Positions 1 to 9,400 of a DNA stretch of 64,000 nt are shown in pieces. Both the position numbers and the translations under genes were made by a program. The stretch is from Mytilus galloprovincialis (Eukaryota > Mollusca > Bivalvia > Mytilida > Mytilidae). Every line of letters starts with the position of its first letter. Position 1 is the stretch's first letter. The stretch is from assembly GCF_965363235.1 (NCBI RefSeq), contig NC_134845.1, forward strand, positions 9,920,101 through 9,984,100. The letters run 5' to 3'. The notes beneath the pieces were generated by a model. It saw only the letters and a program-made list of their open reading frames with translations, searched no databases and had not been told where the DNA came from.

Positions 1-540
1 ATGATATGGGTTTTTATATGTAGGACATATGTGAAGACTAGTAGTACGTATATCTTAAGAATAATTTTGATATTCATGATGCGAATGAAATTGTTTCAAC
101 AATGAAGTGCACGGGTCAATAAAAGAAAAACTTGAGTGTAATCGTGTTTTCATGATCATAGCGAAAAAAATGTATTTATAAGTATAGAATGCTTCTTTCA
201 GTAGTAATTTCATAGAGTTTTAAAAGCGTTAACAGTGCGTACAATTTTAGAATGTACTTCGGTCAACGCTATTACACCCCAATGGATTTACAAAAGAAGC
301 ATTCAATTCTTAAGTAAAGTTGTTGCTTGTGGAACTAGTTTATTTCTACCGCGGAACCCTGTTCTCATTGTATAATACACTGTCTAGCTTTTTTTTTTAA
401 ATCGTTTTAAGAGGGTGTCAAGGTAAGTATAAGACTAACCTTTGTAGTGTGCCCTCTGAAAACTAAAAAATGAGATGAATCAGATGAAGCTGGGCGTCAT
501 ACTAGGGTATGCATGCAGTCTAAAAGATATATGCCTGAAT
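1..540. other. Non-coding AT-rich start of window
   Basis: No coding region, RNA gene or clear repeat boundary is supported here. The sequence is AT-rich, with a short T run near 390. Confidence 0.5.
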
Positions 541-554
541 AATCAGAGACATAT

Positions 555-955
555 ACTTGTACTATAAAAAAAAAAAAAAAAGGAAGATGTGATATGATTG
601 CCAATGAGACAAATCTCCACAAGAGACCAAATGACAGAAAAATTAACAACTATAGGTCACCGTACGGCCTTCAACGATGAACAAACCCCATACCGCATAG
701 TCAGCTATAAATGGCCCCGAAATGCGGATCTAAAACAATTCCAAAGAGAAAACTAACTGCCTTATTTATGTACAAAAAATGAAGAAAAACATATATGTAA
801 CACATCAACAAACGACAACCACTGAAGTACAGGCTCCTGGCTAGGGACAGACACATACATACAGAAAGTGGCGGTGTTAAACATGTTAGCGGGATTTAAC
901 CCCCCCCCCCCCTAACCTGGGACAGTGGTTTAACAATAAAACATGTATTTCGAAT
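555..955 (+). repeat. Dispersed mussel repeat, attgccaatgagacaa family
   Basis: Begins with an A run, then a block reading gattgccaatgagacaaa, continuing through ggtcaccgtacggccttcaa and caggctcctggctagggaca, and ends in a C run at about 901-912. This is one of the commonest dispersed repeats in Mytilus genomes (recognised from memory). Shorter pieces occur on both strands elsewhere in this window (near 1370, 13680, 15070, 17880, 26040, 41395, 45060 and 53970). No coding capacity is visible. Confidence 0.7.
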
Positions 956-1934
956 GAGTAGTTCTTTTTTTCGTCATTTTCGACTTTGATCAGTGGACTA
1001 TCATATGAGGCTGAAACTTTAACAGTTCTAATAGGATCGGATCGGATCTAAGAGAATAATAATAGCATAAGTGAAATGGTTTTAAAATATCCCTTAAATA
1101 ATCTGGAACACAGTTGTTAATATACATTTACACATAAGTTTATCTCTGTGATATTCACTGAGTTTTATCTGTAAAGTAGGCCAACCAAGTTGACCAGTTT
1201 ATAAGATATATTGGGAACTTAAGCCGATTAACTTACTCATACCATGCCAGACAGTTGTCAATATATTTCAAGACTATTGTGTCAGGTTAGGGTGAAGGTT
1301 GTCGCATATTAAAATTTTGTGGTTGTCGTTTGTATGCATGGTTCAAAAGTGTTTCTCGTTTTTCGTTTTTTATATATACCTTTGTTTTTTCCTATTTGAA
1401 TGGTTTCATACTAGTCATTTCTGGTACCCTGGGAGCTTGCTGTTCGGTGTGAGCAAAGGCTCCATGTTGAAAGCCGTTGGACATCGGTCTGCCAACTCGC
1501 CCTACTTATGATAAAGGTTAAATTTAAATCCCTCTGAATAAAAGTCTACCAGATCGCCCAACTTATGAAAAATAGTAAAATCCCGATTAATTTAGCGGTT
1601 TTGCAGTGAGCTATCATACTTTCATGTATGTAATTACTTAACTTAGATTAATCCTCTTCATGTTCTTGAACACATAAGTCATCAACAAGGGACTTCCAAC
1701 TCGTTCGCGATTTTTTTCTATCTGATTCCATGTGTAACCATGTCTTTTTATCTCTGCTGCTATATCTCCTCTTCGTGTCTTCCCGGCTTTCTTGTCCCTT
1801 GTGGTGTCCATGTCAGCACCTTTTTCACATGCCGGTTGTTAACCATTCGCTATATATGTCAAATATATTTCCACCGCCTTTCCATATATGTAATTAGGAC
1901 AATATTATTGTTCGCATTGGAAATGGAAAAGAGA
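956..1934. other. Non-coding; repeat fragment at about 1360-1510
   Basis: No gene is supported. About 1360-1510 matches, in reverse orientation, the same block seen near 45060-45235 (gcttgttgttcggtgtgagc, then the gccgt-containing stretch), so the 70-codon open frame there is repeat sequence. The remainder is unassigned. Confidence 0.5.
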
Positions 1935-4190
1935 AAAAAGAGAAAAGATCTTTTCTTAATCTTTCCTTTGCCAACAAAGGTCTCGATGGCGTCAACCTAG
2001 GCAATATCCTTCATCATAAATTAGTGCAATCGAAAATACCTCCTTATTTCAAAGACCAGTCTGTACCAATAATTTCTTATACCTATACCAAACCTATTGC
2101 AACTAAAATTTTCAATTACAAACGCGTTTTGCAGGATCTCGATATTGACGACTTCAAGTCTAAACCTCCTGATTGCACTTGTGCTAGTTCCAAGTTCACA
2201 TATAATCCTGCTGGCCACGTTATTACCGGTGACCTTAACATTGTTAATAACACTTCTCTACGAAATGTGTTATCGAAAGGTCCTAAATATCGTGAGCCTA
2301 AATCCATCAATTGGAAATTTTGATGGATTCAGTCGAGGATTATGCCAGGCAATGGGCTAAGCGCGAGAAGGAAGACGTAGACACTCTTTCCGAATGGATT
2401 AAGGCAGTGAGGTCGTTGATACAAATCAGAATTAAGAAACTGAATGGGTCCATCAATGCCCATGCTACGTCAATCTTTAAAGACCCAAATGTTGCAAAAC
2501 ACCTATCCGACCTCCATGACAAATATGTTGTTGTCCCCGCAGATAAAGCCCCAAATAACATCGTTTTAATTTTGTGTGTAAAAGTCATTACATCAACTGC
2601 TTGATAAACGAATTAGGTATTGACAATTCACTTGGAAACTCAACATATACCCTCACGACACTTACCAAAGAGGAAATCCTGGATAATCATAGGTCTGTTC
2701 TATGCTCCTTTGTAATTTCAACCAAAGGTGAAGAACTGGATCTTCCATCACTGTATTGGATACCTAAACTACATAAGTGTCCTTACAAACAACGGTATAT
2801 TGCTGGGTCTTCCAAGTGCTCCACGAAACCTCTTTCTAAATTATTAACATCTATTTTATCAGCAATCAAAGACGGGCTTCAAAGTTATTATGAAACTGCC
2901 TATTCTAGAGATGGCGTGAATCAGATGTGGATACTTAAAAATTCAAAAGATCTTTTAGAGTACATACAATCTAACTCTCTTTCATCTTGTAACAGTATTA
3001 AAACATTTGACTTTTCTACTCTTTACACAAGTATTCCACATTCCAAACTAAAAGACAAATTGAAAGAGTTGGTATTACTTTGCTTCATAAAAAAGAATGG
3101 CCAACGTAGATACAAGTATCTTGTCTTAGGGAGGGATAAATCCTACTTTGTAAAGAATCACTCTGATTCAAACAAAAAATTCTCTGAAACTGATATTATC
3201 AAGATGCTTGATTTCTTGATTGACAACATATTTGTTACGTTCGGAGGACGTGTTTTTCAACAGACTGTCGGCATTCCAATGGGAACAAACTGTGCCCCTC
3301 TACTCACCGACTTGTTTCTTTATTATTATGAGGCTGACTTCATGCAGGAACTTCTTAGGAAGAAAGATAAGAAGTTAGCAATATCCTTTAACCATACTTT
3401 CCGCTATATAGATGATGTTCTTTCACTAAACAATTCAAAATTTGGTGACTATGTGGAACGCATCTATCCAATCGAACTAGAGATAAAGGATACTACAGAT
3501 ACAGTTAAGTCGGCTTCATATCTTGACTTACATCTAGAAATTGACAATGAGGGTCGGTTGAAAACAAAACTTTCCGACAAAAGAGATGATTTCAGCTTTC
3601 CAATTGTGAACTTTCCATTTCTAAGTAGCAACATTCCAGCAGCACCTGCATACGGGGTATATATCTCCCAATTGATACGATATTCCCGTGCTTGCATTTC
3701 CTATCATGATTGTCTTGATAGAGGTTTGCTGCTCACAAGGAAGCTATCAAACCAACAGTTTCAAATGGTGAAGTTGAAATCATCCCTTCGCAAATTTTAC
3801 GGACGCCATCACGAGTTGGTTGACCGTTATGGAATAACCGTTTCACAAATGATATCGGATATGTTCCTTACGTCGTAACTACAATCCCCTTCCCTTTCAT
3901 GAATATGACCTACCGAATTAGACTATTTACCGGATATGTAATCACATAATCAACACGACGGGTGCCACATGTGGAGCAGGATCTGCTTACCCTTCCGGAG
4001 CACCTGAGATCACCCCTAGTTTTTGGTGGGGTTCGTGTTGTTTATTCTTTAGTTTTCTATGTTGTGTCATGTGTACTATTGTTTTTCTGTTTGTCTTTTT
4101 CATTTTTAGCCATGGCGTTGTCAGTTTGTTTTTGATTTATGAGTTTGACTGTCCCTTTGGTATCTTTCGTCCCTCTTTTATTAATGGACA
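1935..4190 (+). mobile_element. Penelope-like retroelement copy, broken
   Basis: A retroelement copy with reverse transcriptase coding sequence (best preserved at 2574-3878) and a characteristic 3' untranslated tail to about 4190 (cttttagccatggcg-like stretch, then cctttggtatctttcgtccc). Upstream coding pieces at about 2024-2323 and 2311-2604 include a Cys-x-Cys motif followed by His (near 2176-2220) and the phrase DKYVVVPADKAPNNIV. Protein wording (TFDFSTLYTSIPH, GIPMGTNCAPLL, RYIDDVLS) matches a family very abundant in bivalves that I place tentatively with Penelope-like elements; no C-terminal GIY-YIG endonuclease follows the RT. The copy is not whole: the upstream part is broken, in about two places. 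It is followed by a TTGATTGA-type short tandem tail (4193-4240). No terminal repeats were seen. Confidence 0.7.
2574..3878 (+). CDS. Reverse transcriptase core of the Penelope-like element
   Basis: This 434-codon open frame holds the palm and fingers of a reverse transcriptase: FDFSTLYTSIPH (motif A, with its metal-binding Asp), GIPMGTNCAPLLTDLF (motif B region), FRYIDDVLS (motif C, YIDD catalytic pair) and SASYLDLHLEI (motif D/E region). It ends with a conserved family C-terminus (SSLRKFYGRHHELVDRYG) and a stop, after which non-coding family tail sequence begins. Role by family: copying element RNA into DNA at the target. The RT core itself is uninterrupted, but the element is not intact upstream, so activity is unlikely. 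The first methionine here is not the natural start. Confidence 0.8.
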   Translation: MCKSHYINCLINELGIDNSLGNSTYTLTTLTKEEILDNHRSVLCSFVISTKGEELDLPSLYWIPKLHKCPYKQRYIAGSSKCSTKPLSKLLTSILSAIKDGLQSYYETAYSRDGVNQMWILKNSKDLLEYIQSNSLSSCNSIKTFDFSTLYTSIPHSKLKDKLKELVLLCFIKKNGQRRYKYLVLGRDKSYFVKNHSDSNKKFSETDIIKMLDFLIDNIFVTFGGRVFQQTVGIPMGTNCAPLLTDLFLYYYEADFMQELLRKKDKKLAISFNHTFRYIDDVLSLNNSKFGDYVERIYPIELEIKDTTDTVKSASYLDLHLEIDNEGRLKTKLSDKRDDFSFPIVNFPFLSSNIPAAPAYGVYISQLIRYSRACISYHDCLDRGLLLTRKLSNQQFQMVKLKSSLRKFYGRHHELVDRYGITVSQMISDMFLTS

Positions 4191-4192
4191 GT

Positions 4193-4240
4193 GATCGATT
4201 GATTGATAGATTGATTGATATCTTGCTTGATTGATTGAAC
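4193..4240 (+). repeat. TTGATTGA short tandem tail
   Basis: Imperfect tetranucleotide tract (gattgattgatagattgat and similar) directly after the retroelement tail. It could be the element's own 3' end or a site it favoured. Confidence 0.6.
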
Positions 4241-4771
4241 TAAATTCAAACTTAAAGTCATAAGAAACTTCAAATTAAAAAAATTTAATGCATGTGTTTT
4301 TTATACCTGAATGGATAGTCTTCATTATAAAACTTATGTACATATACTTATTTCTGAAGAAAATTTCTTTATTTGTTAATATTTAGAAGAGGTTTACTTT
4401 ATTTTATTCCAGGAAGCAATTCCCCGACAAATTTTCCGTATGCAAAGTGACGTCAGTGTGACCCATCTCGAAAAAATCCGGTGATCGCAATACGCATGGA
4501 TGTCATTAAAATAAACTATTATCTGAGTGTTCATGTTAAAACACGTGCTGAATATCCATGCTTTTTTGTTGATGTTGACAAACAGGTGACAATCGTTAAA
4601 CTTCGGCTTCAAATCACGAATTTTAATTACCTGCCATATTTTCACAACAACACTGACCGATTAAAAAAATTGACGATTATACGAAATTTATGGGGAAAAA
4701 ATGATAAAATCGTACACAGAAGACTAAGTTTATGATGTATGTATGCATTGGTTCAAGAATTGGAATAATAT

Positions 4772-4948
4772 GTACCGATTATCAGGTTGTCTGCATGTTG
4801 ATATCGTAAAATATCAGCTGCGAGACATAATATGAAGCTTTTTGTCGAGTAAGCGCAGCGAACGAGATCAAAAAGCCTTCATATTATGTCGAGCAGCTGA
4901 TATTTTACAATATTAATATGCCGATAACCTGATAATCGATTTATCGGG
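4772..4948. repeat. Imperfect palindrome / foldback unit
   Basis: The left arm contains gattatcaggttgtctgcat and then gtaaaatatcagctgcga; the right arm contains cgagcagctgatattttac and then ataacctgataatcg, the reverse complement with a few differences. The arms are about 75 bp and flank a centre near gcgcagcgaacgag. It would form a long hairpin. It lies inside the long MITE copy and looks like a nested foldback element. Confidence 0.65.
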
Positions 4949-5156
4949 CTGTATTTGCGTCTTTTGGAAGTATTGTCTTAGTTTCACCTGCAACCGGAAG
5001 TTGACTTGATAAGTTCGGGTCAAACTTATCAACGTCGGTTCAAACATTATGACGTCGCTGATATGTCCGGGTCAAAGTTATTAAGGCCAGGTCAACGTAT
5101 TTGACGTCACAAAGCCGTGATATGGAGTTTTATTAAGAGCTGAGCAAATTGATATA

Positions 5157-5290
5157 GACAGTTGGACGACCGATAATTATAGATTATCGTTGATCATCTC
5201 AACAAGATTGGTTTTCTCGCTTGAGCTGGTACAGTGAAAGTGAGAAAAGCAATCGAGTTGAGATGACCAATGATAATCTGTTTATCGCAA
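5157..5290. repeat. Second imperfect palindrome
   Basis: Left arm runs through agattatcgttgatcatctc and gcttttctcgcttgag-like sequence; right arm contains gcaatcgagttgagatgacc and then aatgataatctg, nearly its reverse complement. Arms are about 45 bp with a centre near gctggtacagtgaaagtgag. Confidence 0.55.
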
Positions 5291-5504
5291 TTTTACCTAT
5301 GACGACGTTGTCAATTTCATGTCAATTTCGTTAGCAACGCCACGTGGCCTCCTTAGTTTCTAGCGATAATTTTTCCATCTCAAGCGAGAAGCATGATATG
5401 AAAATTATCAAAAATTAGATCAAAAGAAAAATGCACAAAATAGCGATAATATTTTTTATCGGTCACTCGTTTCTTATGACTTTAAGTCCAAAACCCGCTG
5501 TAGT

Positions 5505-6380
5505 TACGATATCGACGATATCAACGATATTGTTTCGATATTATAATATTGTAGAACATAGAAAATGAAAGTGGGAGTTTCAGGTTAAAGTTTTTGGTCA
5601 AAATATCATAAGCAACAAGTGTACTAAGTTTCAAGTTGATTGGACTTCAGCTTCATCAAAAACTACCTTGACCAAAAACTTTAACTTGAACGGACGCACA
5701 GACGGACGAACGGAGCCACAGACCAGAAAACATAATGCCCCTCTACTATCGTAGGTGGGGCATAAAAACGACTAATTTATTTTACGAATAACAGTAAATT
5801 GTGCTTGTTCATATGTAGGTGTCGATATCGACGATACCGAATTGATATCGACAATTATTTTGATTTACTAAGCATTACAAATTTACGTTCTAAGTTAATG
5901 TTGTCGATATCGACGATATAGTGAATACCGACTTTTCATTTTCCCTCTACATTTGTTGTCTTGAAATTTATTTATGGAATGCATCTTAAACTATTGTCGA
6001 TATCGATGATAATAACGATATCGAATAGATAATTATCGACATTTAATTTTTCCCTCGTAATGTGAAGCAATAATTCTGTACCAATTACTTTGAATGGATT
6101 TTGTTTATTTGTACATACAATTATTCCTCTGATTATATTGTCAATATCGTCGATATCGCATATATCGATTCGATATCGACATTGAAATTTTCCTTGAAAT
6201 GTTTATCATCTGAAATGTTTATCACTCACGCTTTACTTTGTATAGATTTAACGTTGTACTCATCTTTTACTAGAGTCAATATTATAATTTAGAAATTGTC
6301 CTTTACTTTTTTCAATAAACACATGAAACATTGTTAGAGAAAGTAATACATTTCCGATATTGCCGATATTATTGACATCT
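5505..6380. repeat. Degenerate TATCGA-rich repeats upstream of SUGT1
   Basis: Blocks like ttgtcgatatcgacgata occur at about 5509, 5820, 5909, 5996, 6139 and 6354. Three of them are followed by a related cgac-attt-ttttccct stretch, so they look like a decayed tandem repeat of irregular spacing. They sit within 1 kb of the SUGT1 start. A regulatory role is possible but not shown. Confidence 0.5.
5555..5766 (-). repeat. Dispersed repeat ending gtaggtggggcata
   Basis: Contains aagtttttggtcaaaatatc, aagtttcaagttgattggac, a run of acgcacagacggacgaacgg and the end gtaggtggggcata. The same phrases recur at 22100-22281, and a reverse-oriented relative occurs near 51190-51475. It is a non-coding dispersed element common in bivalves (from memory). 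Confidence 0.6.
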
Positions 6381-6449
6381 TCTTTGCCGGAAAGCAGTAA
6401 TATGTGCCTCCGATACTTGTTTTAGAAATACTATCTCCCTGTAAACAAG

Positions 6450-9400
6450 ATGGCGACGGATAATTTTGCGTAAGTTAAAAAATCCATTGGTTTTTTTTTT
6501 AAACAAGACTGTCAAATTATTACCTCAATTAAATGTGACTGATTAACTTTTAAATAAACATTTCTTTAAACTTTTGTAGGAAAGGAAATGAAGAATTCGT
6601 GAATGAGAACTACGAGAAGGCACTCGAGGTAATGAAACTATATAAAAAAAATTCTAATATAGATCTAATACTTTCTCTGTAGAAATACAGATAATAATCC
6701 ATGCATTTAAATAACATATACTAATTGAACGGTTTGATAAGATGTGACTGTATGAATGATCAAATACCTTCAAAGAAAGAAAATTCTAGAAAGTTCCGAA
6801 AACAGGTTCATACATGGTGTCAATGAATTTAACCCCTTGAGTGCCAGGAATATTTGTGATTACTCCCTTTGAGTGCCAAGAATCGGCCCTAAAATAAAGT
6901 TGTTTTTTCGAGGGAACGTCATAGACGTAATTATTATACAACGTCATAAACGTCAATGGGATTAATTTGTTCTGCGGAGAGGTATTTTTCAGACAAGAAG
7001 ACCGATAGATAGAGCTGACTTGTTGACGATTTAAACATGCAAACAGATATCTGACAGTTCGAAAACTATGCATTTGTTTGTTTTTTGTACTTTCTTCGTT
7101 TTAGATTCTGTACTTCTTCATCGTTTTGTGTTTGAAAGAGATGAACAATTTAACTTATAAAAAAGGGTGTTTTTTTCTTGTCTCAAACTATTATGTTTGA
7201 AAGACGAAGCAACAAATTATATTTTATCGCAAAAATTTCTCCCTCAAATATTTTTTTCTTGCCTTGTTTTTCTACGAAAAATCCATGCCCCCTTTTTGCA
7301 AGTTAAATTGTCCGTCTCAAAGGAATCGACCTTTTAGCTAAAACAAAATCTCTGATCAATTTTATTTTTTTACGTGATGCAACATTTTCCTCATAGTTTG
7401 GCATTATAATTTATGTTGAATATTTCCTTTCAGCTTGTTTTCTTCCCTTAAATGCCAGATTTTTATTTTATTCAAGTAGAGAATCAAATTATTTATTTCC
7501 GAAAAAAAAACATGCTCTCCTTCCTCCGAGTTTTAAATGGTCGTTCCATAAGTTAAAGAAAGGCAAAACCTTGTCATTAGAAAATAAAAATACAGCTTTT
7601 AATTCATTTATGTTTTTACAAGAATATTTTTTATCATAATTCACAAAAAAATTATAAGAAAGTCATAATTCCATTATTAACATTCGTGTCTATGAACACA
7701 CAACTTGTGCAGTCCCTTCGCGCAACGTGAACACTCGGTCCTTGCTCTTCTTCGTCTGCCGTTTTTCCTGTCGGAACACACAGTACAGTCTTTTTCTTTC
7801 CTTTCCGTTACCTTTCGTATTTTTTGTCGTTGTCCAGGATTCTGCTGTCTATTTGATAGATGTTCCTCAGTGAGTCCTTCAATTACTTGTTTCACGAATT
7901 CAAATCTTGTTAATATTGGGTTATGAGATGTGTGTTGATAATACAGGATATAAGAATTAAGCAGTATTCTGTGAAACATGTGTAATATAATTTTTTTCCA
8001 GACTTTGGTTTGTTTTCTGTGATCGTTATAAAATGCCATCATTTGATCCGAAAGGTCTACACCGCCCATGAAGTTGTTGTACGCGTTAACGATAAGTGGT
8101 TTTGCATTCATTGCTCGGATAGCGCTATAAAACGTAGACACTAGCTTTACCTGCTTACGTCGATTCTGGTCTCGGAAGGAGCACAACAGTATGTTTCCCT
8201 GTCTAGCATAAGTTGTCTGTCCGGGATCGGGATTAGCGTTCTTAATCATGTTCGGCATGGGTCGATTTTTTCGTAAAGTGCCTGTAAGGTGGGTTCTCTG
8301 AACAAGGAGTGCTCTTGCAAGATTTAAGGATGAGAAGAAATTGTCCGTAAAAACATGATACCATTTATTAAGCAGATCAGCCGATTGTAACAATTTAATT
8401 ACCACGTTTGTTCCTTGTAACGTACCAGCAGGGAGAGCGGGTTCAAAAGTTTTGCCGAGATAAATGTGCATTTGTAAAACGTATCCTGTAACAGCTTCCG
8501 CGAGAACCCAGAATTTTATTCCGAAGCGGGATCTTTTGCTCGGAATGTATTGCAACATTGCCGTTTTACCTTTTGTTCCGACCAACGTCTCGTCGACTGA
8601 CAACTCCCGTCTTGGTCTATAGTGGTACAGAAATTTTCTATTCACGAAGTCAATTAATGGTTTAACTCTTGAAGCCGGATTGTAGTTTTGGTTATTTCTT
8701 GTCGGGATCTTTTTGCAGTCTACAATATGCAAGAATTTCAAAACATTTTGAAAACGATTGCGGGCAAAAGTCATTCTAAACCATGGAGTAGATTGAGACA
8801 TGTTTTTTCGATTCCAATATTCTTTTATAGAGCTTTTCCTATTTAATCCCATATTGAAAAGGACGCCTAAAAAAGCCTTGAACTCGGAAATTGTTAGCTT
8901 TCCTTCTTTTCTCCACTGACATTTCCTGGAAAATCTACCAGTCTGGAGTCTAGTTCTGTCATACAGGTCTGAAGCATATCTGAAAATTATAATGATTGTA
9001 ATTGAGAGTTTATGTTCAATTAAATTTAAAAAAAGAATGAGAAAAAAGCACGCTTATAAGCCTAACTTACATGTATGCCCGGAGGAAATAATCCTAATGT
9101 AAGCCGTCTTTCCCGTTTGCCAAGTTTTATGTCCGTCGGAAAGAATCTTTAATAAAAGAATAATTTTAGCTGCCAAAATTATTCTATGTTAATTGTCATA
9201 TAAGTGAAACCCATCCAAAAACATATTTTATTCAATTTATTGGAATATTATCACTCGTTTTTCCCGTGAAAAACTTTTGTTTTCATTGACTCGTCCTTTA
9301 TTGTGTTTTTGTTTGACTCGTCCTTTTGTGTGTTTTTGTTTTTTTTACTTTCAATAATTAAAAATAATCGATCGTCTTTCCGGCAAAAAACATTTCCGTT

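Larger units (their letters stand above)
4252..5485. mobile_element. TTAA-flanked MITE, long copy with nested palindromes
   Basis: Starts TTAAAGTCATAAGAAAC and ends GTTTCTTATGACTTTAA, an inverted terminal pair. About 480 bp of its left part match a second, shorter copy at 48477-49056 (same order of blocks: aggaagcaattcccc, gtatgcaaagtgac, caatacgcatggatgtc, acaggtgacaatcgttaaac). Both copies begin and end with TTAA, as expected for a piggyBac-type target duplication with terminal repeat AGTCATAAGAAAC. This copy has about 700 extra bases containing two palindromic stretches. No coding capacity; non-autonomous. Confidence 0.7.
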
